Assembly (NCBI RefSeq): GCF_001263175.1
Contig: NZ_CP012332.1
Coordinates: 1,361,501 to 1,425,500, forward strand
DNA: 64,000 nt
DNA from: Vulgatibacter incomptus
GTDB taxonomy: Bacteria; Myxococcota; Myxococcia; Myxococcales; Vulgatibacteraceae
Reading direction: 5' to 3'
The notes beneath the pieces are model-generated. The model was given only the letters and a program-made list of their open reading frames with translations, searched no databases and was not told where the DNA came from. Made by a program: the position numbers and the translations under genes. The number at the start of each line of letters is the position of its first letter. Within the stretch, counting starts at the first letter, position 1. Shown piece after piece: positions 41,038 to 49,010 of the stretch.

Positions 41038-42108
41038 ATGGTCCAGGACGCAAAGCGGGAGCCGTGGGAAGGCGGGTTCATTCGGGAGACGGGCTCCGGC
41101 AAGGTCTACGTGATCCGCAAGAGGATCGGCGGCAGGCTGTTCGAGGTTTCGACGCGATGCGCCACACTCAAGGCGGCAATGTCGGAACTCGCCCGGTTCG
41201 AGGCTGACCCCCAGACGTACTAGCCCGGTGGACCCACCCGACCGGATCCGGTCTATCTCACCGTGGAACTCGGCAAGGCGTTCCTTGACTGGTCGGTCAA
41301 GGTCAAGGGCAACACGGAACGGTGGGTCAAGAACAAGGCGGCGCACCTGGAATGGTGGCGAGTCCACTTGAAGGGGATCGACCTTCGGAACGCGCCAATC
41401 GAGAAGATCGAAAAGCCGCTCGTTGGCGCAACCTCGGTCATGCACCGGATCGAAACGATCAAGTCCTTCTACTCCTGGTTGATCACGGTCGAACGGAAGT
41501 TGAAGCCGAACGAGGATCCCACCTTCCGCACCCTCAAGGTTCCCCAGGCGAAGCCCGCACAGTTGTCGAAGGTGAAGGCGACCACGCAAGCCGATTACCT
41601 TGAGGTTCGCGCGAAGCTCATTGCCCATATCGACGACAGAGGGCCAGGGAATCGCCCTCTGTTCTCCCAGGAGTGGATCGACGCTCTAGACGTGCTGGCT
41701 GGAACCGGCTGGCACGTGACGGAGCTTGAACGCTTCGCCGATGGAGGAGTGATCGACCATCGGGAAGCAGAGGGGATCGCGGGCGTCCTGGTCTGTCCTC
41801 GGACGAAGGGCGGCGTTCCCCTCCGAACCGCTGTGTCCGCGACTGTGCTTGAGGCTGCAACGCGGATCCGAGAGAAGGGCAGCTTCAAGGGCGATGCCCT
41901 CCGAACGGCGTTGCAGCGTGCGTGCAAGCGGCTCGGGATTCCCCAGGTCAACCCCGGATCATTCCGGCATTCGGTCGCAACGCACGCCATCGGGGCTGGC
42001 GCCGAAGCTGGCGCGGCAGCCGACTTCCTTGGGCACAGGTCGGAGGCGACTACAAAGCGCTTCTACGCGACCCACGCAACGCCTGCGAAGGTGCCGACGT
42101 TGATTTAG
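41038..42108 (+). pseudogene. int: Divergent tyrosine integrase interrupted by an amber codon
   Basis: Start ATG 41038 with GGGAGG. A single frame runs to 42108 except for TAG at 41221-41223, after residue 61. The N-terminal part (Tyr-Val-Ile-Arg-Lys-Arg-Ile-Gly-Gly) and the part after the stop together make a normal ~356-residue integrase. The core has Gly-His-Arg-Ser, Phe-Arg-His-Ser-Val-Ala-Thr and nucleophile Tyr in Lys-Arg-Phe-Tyr-Ala-Thr-His. At the box I Arg position it reads Thr-Gly-Trp-His, and the usual HxxR His is Gly, features I associate with myxobacterial tRNA integrases. A restart at GTG near 41263 would lack the arm-binding domain. Confidence 0.85.
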
Positions 42109-42259
42109 ACCCCGCCCCTGCTACCGCGATCACTCGTTGCGCGGCAGGTCCACCATGGACGGAGCGGGGGAGCGCCAACGTACCAGAAGCCGCAAAACCA
42201 CGGCGCCTCCCATCAAGAGAGGATCGGGCTATCGCTCGTGTTCCAGGTAGAGTTTCGGG

Positions 42260-42838
42260 ATGGACCTATCTACGGTACTCGGCGCGCTTGCTTCCTCTAG
42301 TCTCCTTGGTGCCTTCGTTGGTCATGTCCTGACGGAGCGAAGGCGTGCAGATCCACTCGCACTCCTGCTTCGCCAACGCCAGCATGACGCTTGCCAGGAG
42401 ATCGTCATAGTGGCCAGCCGTGCCAGCCGGGCGCTCTCCATGTGGTATTGGCGTGGGGAAGGAGAGAACATCTCTTCCTTGCTGGACTCACTCACTCTCG
42501 TAAGGGCCAAGCATGTGACGGTCATCCCGCCTTCGGTGTTCCCCTCGCTGAACGCCTTTCAGCGCGCTTGCGTTGATTCATCCGTCTTCGTGCCCACGAC
42601 AAGTGCAACGACTAAGCATCAGGTCCAAGCCGCGCAGGAAACCTCGAACCAGATCCATGGTCTCTTGATGGAGGTGGTTGCTTCTATGCGCCTGGCTCTC
42701 CAGACTGACAACGGAACAAAGCTCGCGAATGAAATTCTGGACCCGCGATCATTTCTCGAGCGCCTAGAGTCCAAGATGAATGCCGCTCAAGGAGAAGTGA
42801 ACCACATGAACATGGATCCCAGAGCCCCGGAAGCTTGA
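42260..42838 (+). CDS. Small membrane protein, island paralogue A
   Basis: 192 residues. One N-terminal membrane segment (about 5-24), then Arg-Arg-Ala-Asp-Pro-Leu-Ala-Leu-Leu-Leu-Arg-Gln-Arg-Gln and Ala-Cys-Gln-Glu-Ile-Val, followed by a helical cytoplasmic part with Val-Arg-Ala-Lys-His-Val-Thr-Val-Ile-Pro-Pro-Ser-Val-Phe and a later Asp-Asn-Gly-Thr-Lys-Leu-Ala-Asn-Glu-Ile. The same blocks occur in the two following genes, with low overall identity. No known domain recognised. It overlaps or abuts gene B. Lower GC than the core genome. Confidence 0.8.
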   Translation: MDLSTVLGALASSSLLGAFVGHVLTERRRADPLALLLRQRQHDACQEIVIVASRASRALSMWYWRGEGENISSLLDSLTLVRAKHVTVIPPSVFPSLNAFQRACVDSSVFVPTTSATTKHQVQAAQETSNQIHGLLMEVVASMRLALQTDNGTKLANEILDPRSFLERLESKMNAAQGEVNHMNMDPRAPEA

Positions 42839-42846
42839 ATCAGCCT

Positions 42847-43470
42847 ATGGACTACGACCAGATAGCTCTAGCCACTCTTGCCGCATCGCTCATTAGCGCC
42901 CTTGCTGCCGTTAAGGCATCAAACACTGCCGCCAAAATCGCCCAGAGGAGCGCCGCATCTGCTCTTGAAGTAGCGAAAGCTCAACGAGGGGATCCAATTG
43001 CCCTCCACATTCGCCAACGCCAGATCGCTGCCTGTCAGGAGCTTTTGACGAAAGCCGTTATTGCGACCCGCCTTATTGTTGCTGACGGAGCCACCAAGGA
43101 CGATTTGAGCAGATGCCAAATCGCGCTAGATGGGGTCGAGATCGTCAGGGTCAAGCACATTGCCTTACTCCCGTCCGAGGTCTTAGACGCCTGCTCTAAG
43201 TATTCGAGCGCGCATATGCAGGCTTTTGTGTTTCTCTGGTGGAGGGTTGAGAACAAGGAGCCCAAGGATTCGGTATTCTGGGATGCGTATAATGGGCATA
43301 TGGAAACGATGGGAACGGCGAGAGACGAGCTTGTGAACGTCGTTCGCTTGTCCGTTCAAGCTGACAAAGCTGCAAAGGTCGCGAGCGAGCTTATTGAGGC
43401 CAAGCCGCTTCTTGCAGAGCAGGTTGATGGTCCAAGCGGGAACAAGCCGCGGTCCCTGGAGGCGGTGTGA
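42847..43470 (+). CDS. Small membrane protein, island paralogue B
   Basis: 207 residues from ATG 42847; a TTG at 42835 overlapping the stop of gene A is also possible. N-terminal membrane segment, a short charged stretch, then Arg-Gly-Asp-Pro-Ile-Ala-Leu-His-Ile-Arg-Gln-Arg-Gln and Ala-Ala-Cys-Gln-Glu-Leu-Leu. The Arg-Val-Lys-His-Ile-Ala-Leu-Leu-Pro-Ser-Glu-Val block and Gln-Ala-Asp-Lys-Ala-Ala-Lys-Val-Ala match A and C. Spacing suggests cotranscription with A. Function unknown. Confidence 0.78.
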   Translation: MDYDQIALATLAASLISALAAVKASNTAAKIAQRSAASALEVAKAQRGDPIALHIRQRQIAACQELLTKAVIATRLIVADGATKDDLSRCQIALDGVEIVRVKHIALLPSEVLDACSKYSSAHMQAFVFLWWRVENKEPKDSVFWDAYNGHMETMGTARDELVNVVRLSVQADKAAKVASELIEAKPLLAEQVDGPSGNKPRSLEAV

Positions 43471-43931
43471 GGAAGTCGCGGAATAGGCGAATTCCCATCT
43501 AGCCTAATCCTCTAAGGCTCCTCCCTGCTGATTTCGGCCTCCGGAATCGCCCCAGGATCGACGAACGAGGGCATCCGAAGGGTAAGGGTACGGGTCGCCC
43601 TCTCGTCGTTCCTGGAGCCTCCTGCTTCGTCGGCGGGATCCGGCGATCAAAACCGATGACTCGGCGCCAGATCCGATGACGAACCCGCGTCTCGGCGCAG
43701 ATCCGTTTACGAAACCGCATACAGAAAAAGGAATTCTCATGGAGTCGATGGCGTGTCTGGCGGTATTGGTGTGTATTGCCACACGTTGTTCGCGGCTCTT
43801 TCCCAAGTGAATAGCGAAGAAAAATTGAAAGCCTCCAACCCTGGCGCTTTTACCGGCGACGGGAAGGAGGCTCTTAGTTTGGGTCGGTGGGGAACGTGCC
43901 TTGGTCCGCTACCTAGGGTAGAGTAGGGGCC
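43471..43931. other. 460-bp gap with a micro-ORF and hairpin
   Basis: Between paralogues B and C. No long gene. It contains a 23-codon hydrophobic open frame with a good ribosome site (43739-43810), listed separately. An imperfect inverted repeat follows at about 43829-43873 (AGCCTCC ... GGAGGCT). Confidence 0.5.
43739..43810 (+). CDS. Possible 23-residue hydrophobic peptide
   Basis: ATG preceded by AAAGGA at 7-8 bp. The peptide has a short hydrophobic core (Met-Ala-Cys-Leu-Ala-Val-Leu-Val-Cys-Ile-Ala) followed by basic residues and Phe-Pro-Lys, like membrane microproteins or type I toxins. A hairpin lies about 20 bp downstream. It could be chance; no homologue known to me. Confidence 0.25.
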   Translation: MESMACLAVLVCIATRCSRLFPK

Positions 43932-44513
43932 ATGGACTTCATCAAATCGGCTGCCGAAATCTTCCTGACGCCCACCCTGTCGGTTCTGGCGCTGGTTCTC
44001 ACCCAGCTATGGATGGACAGTCGGAGAGGCGATCCATTCACGCTGCAACTGCGTGCCCTCCAGATCGAGGCGTGCCAAGAGATCGTCCGAACCGCCTATT
44101 TGACGGAGGTTCCCGAAGTCTTAGAAGCCCAAGCCATTAGGGGCAAAATGCTTGACGAACTTTTGGCTCTTGAGGATGTGCGGATAAAGCACGCGGCGAT
44201 CCTTCCGGCTTCCGTCTTCCTTGCACTATATGACCTTCAAGAAGTCAAGGCTCAAGCATGGTCTGCCACAAGAGCAAGCCAGGAAGCGGACGAAGAGGAT
44301 CGAGCCTCCTTTCGCATAGAGGAAAGAAACGCGCATCGGAGGGTTTCAGAAAAACGAGGCGCACTCATTGAAACGATACGAACAGAGATTAGGACCGACC
44401 ATGGAACCCGGCGCGCAAATGACGCAATCGATCCGCCTCCCATTCTGGAAAAGGTCCGAGAAATTCTCAAGCGAGGAAACGAATTGAAAAAGCCCGCATC
44501 CCCAGCCGCATAG
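43932..44513 (+). CDS. Small membrane protein, island paralogue C
   Basis: 193 residues. N-terminal membrane segment (about 10-27), Arg-Arg-Gly-Asp-Pro-Phe-Thr-Leu-Gln-Leu-Arg-Ala-Leu-Gln and Glu-Ala-Cys-Gln-Glu-Ile-Val, then Val-Arg-Ile-Lys-His-Ala-Ala-Ile-Leu-Pro-Ala-Ser-Val-Phe, and a C-terminal Thr-Asp-His-Gly-Thr-Arg-Arg-Ala-Asn block. Same layout as A and B; the middle helical part is more charged. Separated from B by 460 bp with its own start region. Function unknown. Confidence 0.8.
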   Translation: MDFIKSAAEIFLTPTLSVLALVLTQLWMDSRRGDPFTLQLRALQIEACQEIVRTAYLTEVPEVLEAQAIRGKMLDELLALEDVRIKHAAILPASVFLALYDLQEVKAQAWSATRASQEADEEDRASFRIEERNAHRRVSEKRGALIETIRTEIRTDHGTRRANDAIDPPPILEKVREILKRGNELKKPASPAA

Positions 44514-44654
44514 TCTGCTAGTTGGGTGCTCTCTTCTTGCGCCGTTTCTTCCGGGCTGCCTTGCGCCAAGACGCGAGGGACGGAACAACGAGCCGGAACC
44601 AAGCCCACGGCGCGAGCAACCCGGCTGCCATTGCCTTACTGCGGGTTCCGGCCT

Positions 44655-44720
44655 ATGTCGATCACCGATACCGGTCGAAGCTGATCACCGATTCCGGAGC
44701 ATGCCGATCACCGATTCCAT
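44655..44720. repeat. IS21-like left-end repeats (relic)
   Basis: Three copies of a GATCACCGAT-CCGG type motif about 20-25 bp apart, immediately left of the IS481 element. Similar motifs in inverted orientation lie at 46113-46160, right of it. Spaced terminal repeats like these are typical of IS21-family ends; no istA or istB remains between them. Confidence 0.45.
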
Positions 44721-44737
44721 GGTAACGCCCGGGTTAA

Positions 44738-46093
44738 TAGGTGACAGTTGGTCCGGGCGACATCGGTTACAGCTGCCCGACCCAGATAGGTGACACGATC
44801 TCTTTGAGCCGCTTTGATCGCTCTCCGAAGGGAGAATCGATCATGTGGAAGGAGCGTACACGCGTGGACGAGCGAGTTCAGCTGGTCAGTGAATACCTGA
44901 AGGGCGTCCAATCCATGACCGCGATCTGTCGAGGTTTCGGAGTTAGTCGAAAGACCGCGTACAAGTGGGTCTCTCGATACCAAGCAGATGGCCCGGGTGG
45001 GCTCGAGGATCGGTCCCGGGCGCCACTTTCCCACCCGAGCCGAATCGAACCCATGGTCGTTGAGGCTCTTCTCACGGTTCGTCGTGCTCACCCGCACTGG
45101 GGCCCCCGGAAGATCCTCGCCTGGCTGGGCAGAAAGCAGCCGCAGCTGGCGCTCCCATCGGCCAGCACAGGAAGCGCGATCCTGGCAAAGTACGGACTCG
45201 CTCGGTCACGCCAGGCGCGCAGGCGCACGCCACCGTTCACGGATCCATTCGCCGATGCGGACGCCCCCAACCGCATTTGGTGTGCCGACTTCAAAGGTGA
45301 TTTCAAGAAGGGAGACGGCAAGCGTTGCTACCCGGTGACGTTTACTGATGGCATCAGTCGGTACCTGCTGAAATGCAGGGCCCTCCGGAGCACCAAGCGG
45401 ATTGGTGTCCAACCGGTCTTCGAAGCAGCCTTCCATGAGTTCGGTCTACCGGATCGAATCCGGACTGACAATGGTACGCCGTTCGCCAGCCGGGGAGCTG
45501 GAGGTCTTTCGCAGCTTTCGGTTTGGTGGGTGAAGCTCGGCATCTGCCATGAGCGCATTGAGCCAGGCCGCCCGGATCAGAACGGTCGGCACGAACGTAT
45601 GCACCGCACGCTCAAGCAGGAGACCATCTCCCCAGCAGCTCCTACGTTTCGGGCCCAGCAAGCGAGATTCGACCGGTTCCAACGAGAATACAACGAAGAG
45701 CGTCCACACGAGGCTCTGGGGAATGCCCCTCCATCGTCGTCCTACGTCGTTTCGCCCCGCTCGTACCCTAGTCGGCTGCCGGAGATTCACTACAGGGATG
45801 GTCTGAAGGTACGCAAGGTCGCTGCAAGCGGTCGGATGCGATGGAATGGCGCCATGGTCACAATCGGCCACGCCCTGGAGGGAGAATGGATCGGGCTGGA
45901 AGAAGCCGATGGTTTGCACCACGTCTACTTTGGCAACGTAAACCTAGGATTCATCGACGACCAGCGACCTAGCTTAGGCCTGATCCGGCCTCCAACGAAG
46001 TGCTGGGCGAGAGTGAAGTAGTAGCTGTTCGAACCGTGTCACCCATCTCAGTCGGGCAGGTGTCACCCATCTAGCTGGGCCAGACTGTTACCC
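44738..46093 (+). mobile_element. IS481-family insertion sequence
   Basis: 1.36 kb. Imperfect inverted ends over about 60 bp: the left begins TAGGTGACAG and the reverse complement of the right begins TGGGTAACAG. Both ends contain three spaced GGTGACA or GGTTACA boxes that probably bind transposase. One transposase gene fills the element. No target duplication could be identified. Confidence 0.8.
44843..46021 (+). CDS. IS481-family transposase
   Basis: 392 residues. N-terminal HTH (Met-Thr-Ala-Ile-Cys-Arg-Gly-Phe-Gly-Val-Ser-Arg-Lys-Thr-Ala-Tyr-Lys-Trp). The DDE domain has Trp-Cys-Ala-Asp-Phe-Lys-Gly, Arg-Thr-Asp-Asn-Gly-Thr-Pro-Phe and Arg-Pro-Asp-Gln-Asn-Gly-Arg-His-Glu-Arg-Met. The end includes Glu-Arg-Pro-His-Glu-Ala-Leu. 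ATG 44843 has GAAGGGAG upstream. The gene is uninterrupted, so this copy may be active. Confidence 0.92.
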   Translation: MWKERTRVDERVQLVSEYLKGVQSMTAICRGFGVSRKTAYKWVSRYQADGPGGLEDRSRAPLSHPSRIEPMVVEALLTVRRAHPHWGPRKILAWLGRKQPQLALPSASTGSAILAKYGLARSRQARRRTPPFTDPFADADAPNRIWCADFKGDFKKGDGKRCYPVTFTDGISRYLLKCRALRSTKRIGVQPVFEAAFHEFGLPDRIRTDNGTPFASRGAGGLSQLSVWWVKLGICHERIEPGRPDQNGRHERMHRTLKQETISPAAPTFRAQQARFDRFQREYNEERPHEALGNAPPSSSYVVSPRSYPSRLPEIHYRDGLKVRKVAASGRMRWNGAMVTIGHALEGEWIGLEEADGLHHVYFGNVNLGFIDDQRPSLGLIRPPTKCWARVK

Positions 46094-46178
46094 ATGTACC
46101 CTCTTGCACACCGGAACAGGTGATCGGCTTGCGTCGGAACAGGCGATCGGCATCGCCGGAATCCGCAGTCTTGGTCGG

Positions 46179-46562
46179 TCATGCCTTGTTCTTTCGTCTA
46201 GCGGCTTCCTGCTTGGTCTTGAGGGAGTGACAGGGGGAGCAGAGGGATTGAAGGTTCGAGGGGTCTAGCCTTGCGCCGCCGTCGATAAGCTCGCGGATGT
46301 GGTCCACAAGGAACGCGGCTCTAACTCTTCCGCTGGAGAGGCAGAGAGCGCACAAGGGGTGCTTCGATAGGTGGGAGTCGCGGAGCTTCTTCCAGGCGTG
46401 ATCGTAGCCCCGTTGGGAGGCCGAACCGCGCTTCTGGTCATACGCTGCGTCGTTGAGTGTATCGCGCTCGTAGGGGTGTTCTGGGCAACGGAAGACTCTG
46501 AAGCCTTGAACGAGGTTGGGGCACCCTGGGAAGCTGCATGGTCGATCCGGGGATTGAGCCAT
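46179..46562 (-). CDS. HNH endonuclease, phage type
   Basis: 127 residues. Zinc-knuckle Cys-x2-Cys in Leu-Cys-Ala-Leu-Cys, then Leu-Val-Asp-His-Ile-Arg-Glu-Leu as the first HNH histidine. It is followed by Asp-Pro-Ser-Asn-Leu-Gln-Ser-Leu-Cys-Ser-Pro-Cys-His, giving the central Asn and last His. An N-terminal Cys-x3-Cys pair forms a second knuckle. Such small HNH proteins often sit next to phage terminase genes and assist packaging, but no terminase is present here. It starts 2 bp after the coiled-coil protein gene, so both form an operon. Confidence 0.88.
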   Translation of the reverse strand: MAQSPDRPCSFPGCPNLVQGFRVFRCPEHPYERDTLNDAAYDQKRGSASQRGYDHAWKKLRDSHLSKHPLCALCLSSGRVRAAFLVDHIRELIDGGARLDPSNLQSLCSPCHSLKTKQEAARRKNKA

Positions 46563-46564
46563 GA

Positions 46565-46795
46565 CTAGATCCCGAGAACGAGCTTGGCTCCGAGAAGCGC
46601 CATGACGAAGGCGAGGATGCTTCCGAATGCGCTTGCACCTGCTACCGCTCCAAGGAACTTGACGCGGGAGGTTTCGAGGATGCGGATTCGGCCTTCGTGA
46701 TCTTCTACTTGCTCGATAAGGTTCAGCGTCTTTTCGACGATGCGGATCCGGTTCTCGTGGTCCTGGATGGTCGATTCTAGGTTGGTAGAGGCCAT
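46565..46795 (-). CDS. Small coiled-coil/TM protein, XhlA-like
   Basis: 76 residues. A heptad-rich helix with repeated Asp-His-Glu-x-Arg-Ile-Arg-Ile, then one membrane segment (about 50-72). This layout resembles phage haemolysin XhlA and small holin partners. Location beside an HNH gene supports a phage origin. Start ATG 46795; a longer upstream extension is not plausible. Confidence 0.7.
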   Translation of the reverse strand: MASTNLESTIQDHENRIRIVEKTLNLIEQVEDHEGRIRILETSRVKFLGAVAGASAFGSILAFVMALLGAKLVLGI

Positions 46796-47126
46796 GGTGT
46801 TGTCTCGGTGGCGATCGCGCCTGATGCTGTCGGCGGCAAAAGGAGTAGCCCCAACCCGGCAGGAGAGAACCGGGAAGGGGCAGTCCAGAGAACCAACCAA
46901 GGAGAGAAATGGAGAAGACAGCTACATGCACTACGGATGAAAGGGCGGGCGAAGAGACTGGAGGCGCCTGCTACGCTCCAGGGAGGAGCGGAGACGCGAT
47001 GCTTTAGAGGGGTGCTGCTACAGTGGTGCGGGAACTAGCTGGTAGCGGGATCGAATGTCTCTCTGCCCTTGATCCTTAGATTGGAGTCCAGTTCTCAAGG
47101 GGTGCAGAAAAAAGCGACGTGAGAGA
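46796..47126. other. No gene recognised
   Basis: 330 bp upstream of the XhlA-like gene, probably holding its promoter. No other gene, repeat or RNA was recognised. Confidence 0.5.
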
Positions 47127-47405
47127 TCAGTCCTCGTCTGACGGCGGGAAAGCCCCTGGGCAGTTCAGCGCAAGAGACAGAGCCAAATCAAAGAACTCGT
47201 CGCTCTCCGTCGTCGGCCAGACCTGTAACGGGTGAGAGGCACAACCCGGCATGTTCCTAACGAACCGCGCCTTTGCCCATGCCACCCTAGTATCCATACT
47301 ATCGCCGTCGAAGATCTCGTCTTTGGTCAGAAGCGTTTTTCCGTAGCCGAGAAATTCGCTCTTGCACTTGCTGCATCGAACGTCGATGTAGACGAAATCG
47401 GCCAT
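47127..47405 (-). CDS. Small CxxC protein of unknown function
   Basis: 92 residues. Begins Met-Ala-Asp-Phe-Val-Tyr-Ile-Asp-Val-Arg-Cys-Ser-Lys-Cys-Lys, a possible half zinc site, with two more single Cys later. AAGGGA lies about 9 bp before the ATG. The composition is protein-like and the frame is clean, but there is no recognised family. Confidence 0.55.
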   Translation of the reverse strand: MADFVYIDVRCSKCKSEFLGYGKTLLTKDEIFDGDSMDTRVAWAKARFVRNMPGCASHPLQVWPTTESDEFFDLALSLALNCPGAFPPSDED

Positions 47406-48108
47406 CCCCTCGTTCCCTTCACTGGCGGAATCGAAGAGTCTACCAAGGTTCTGGGAGAGGGTGGCGGGCCATTTCTCGTTCTTCGGAAATTCCCTAGGCT
47501 ACGGTCGCCCATGCCTCGCCCCGCTTGATGCGGTAGACGTGTCCCAGGCCAATATTGAAAGTTCTGGAAATCTCGCCTGCCGCCTGATGTTGTTCCAGCG
47601 GATTGGTTCTTCTGCTACCTGATCAATTTCTTGATTCGTCAAAATTCACTCTGTCGGCTCGTAGGAGCGACCCCCAGGAGCGACGTAGAGCCGCTAGGCG
47701 AAGCCGCTGCCGTAGGCGCTTGCGCCGTAGGCAATAGGAGCCGCTAGGCTCCAGTCTTCTTGACGAGTGAAAGAAGAGAATTTCTTGATCGATGAATATT
47801 GATCAACCAATCCGCTTCAACCTCTCCCTCTTGAAGTTCTTCTCTTGTTGTTCTTGTTGCTATCAGGTAATGCAAGGGGGAGCGTAGCTCCCTTGCACTT
47901 GATGAGTATTGTAACTTAGTAATTTCTAGATTATATAGTCTACGTAGTAGACTAGCGCCCCCAGATACGAAATCCGCTGGAGCCAAAAACGCTCCATTCC
48001 TCACTGTACGAGGAGAGAGAAGCAAAATGGATGGTATCCCAATGCCCTTCTCGGAATGAGGCGTTTTTGACGAGCTAAAGTACCCTATGGAGCGTCCGAG
48101 AGGATGAG
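47406..48108. other. Hairpin-rich and AT-rich gap
   Basis: About 700 bp without a convincing gene. 47660-47755 holds several short inverted repeats built on a GCCGCTAGGC/GCCGTAGGC theme, including a perfect palindrome at 47737-47752. 47760-48060 is among the lowest-GC stretches of the window. A minus-strand frame at 47744-48025 (93 residues) is possible but unconvincing. Confidence 0.5.
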
Positions 48109-48951
48109 CTAAGTTCCCTCTGGTGGTGCGTCGGGATCTTGACGCGCGAGTTCCCTCCTCGCCCGTTCAGCCTCCCAGAATGGATCTTTGCGCCTTGGGT
48201 AAATGAACGACAGAGCGCCCCGGAATTGGGAGGTGCAGTAGATTTCGAGGCCCGGAACCTGCTTCTTCGCGGATTTGAAACGCTTTCCGAGAATTCGCGC
48301 CCTAGTCTTTGTGGTCCGTCCCTGTACGTCCTTGGTGTGTACCTCGACAACTACCCCGTATTTTGAGAGGTACGGAACCAGCCCCAAGATATCGTCCGCA
48401 ATGAAGAGGGCAGACGCCGATTCCCTCTCTCCTCCTGGGATTCGCAGGTCGAATGAAGGGGTGGCGCCTAGTTTTTCAAGCTCAATAAACCGGGTGAGCC
48501 AGACGGGCTTGATTTTCACGTCGTCGCCCATCCGTTCTATTGGCGGGTGTGGCAACGTGCCCATGGGAATCCAACTCGACCAAAGGCTGAGTTTGCCGAT
48601 GCCGCCGAGCCAGTACCTTAGCTCGAAGCGGTCAAACAAGATCTCCCGCTCGCTCGGATTTGCCACCTCGATTTCAATGAGGAACGCAAAGCGGCGGAAG
48701 TTCACGTCGGCAATCGGCAGCTTGGTCCACCAGGACATTTCGGCTTCGACTCGGAGGCGGGGCTTGCCGCCGATACGCGCTGCGAATGATCGGATGATTC
48801 CCACTCCCCAGAGCCCGAACGCTCCGATTGCGCCGAGTAGGCCAATGCCGTGGGGATACTGCTCTCCAAGGGCGAGAACCGCGATGAACCACTCCCAGAT
48901 GGTTCCGCAGATTCGTCCCGGTAGACCGACCCATGAAAGCCACTCGATCAT
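48109..48951 (-). CDS. Membrane protein of unknown function
   Basis: 280 residues from ATG 48951 with GGGAG upstream. Two hydrophobic segments near the N-terminus (about 15-30 and 37-58), then a soluble beta-rich region and a basic C-terminus with Pro-Arg-Arg-Lys-Asp-Pro-Phe-Trp. No family recognised. The IS3 element begins 34 bp upstream of its start codon, so its own promoter may have been displaced. Confidence 0.75.
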   Translation of the reverse strand: MIEWLSWVGLPGRICGTIWEWFIAVLALGEQYPHGIGLLGAIGAFGLWGVGIIRSFAARIGGKPRLRVEAEMSWWTKLPIADVNFRRFAFLIEIEVANPSEREILFDRFELRYWLGGIGKLSLWSSWIPMGTLPHPPIERMGDDVKIKPVWLTRFIELEKLGATPSFDLRIPGGERESASALFIADDILGLVPYLSKYGVVVEVHTKDVQGRTTKTRARILGKRFKSAKKQVPGLEIYCTSQFRGALSFIYPRRKDPFWEAERARRELARQDPDAPPEGT

Positions 48952-49010
48952 TCTTTCTCCCTCTGGGCAGGAGCGGGCGGTGAGTGTCAACATAGTTGTC
49001 GCCTCCCCGG

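Noticed and set aside
42260-44513. Restriction-modification or toxin-antitoxin operon in the island
   Set aside because: No methyltransferase, nuclease or known toxin motif in the three proteins; homology is only to each other.
47744-48025. 93-residue minus-strand frame in the AT-rich gap
   Set aside because: No ribosome site or motif; composition follows the local AT richness and hairpins.
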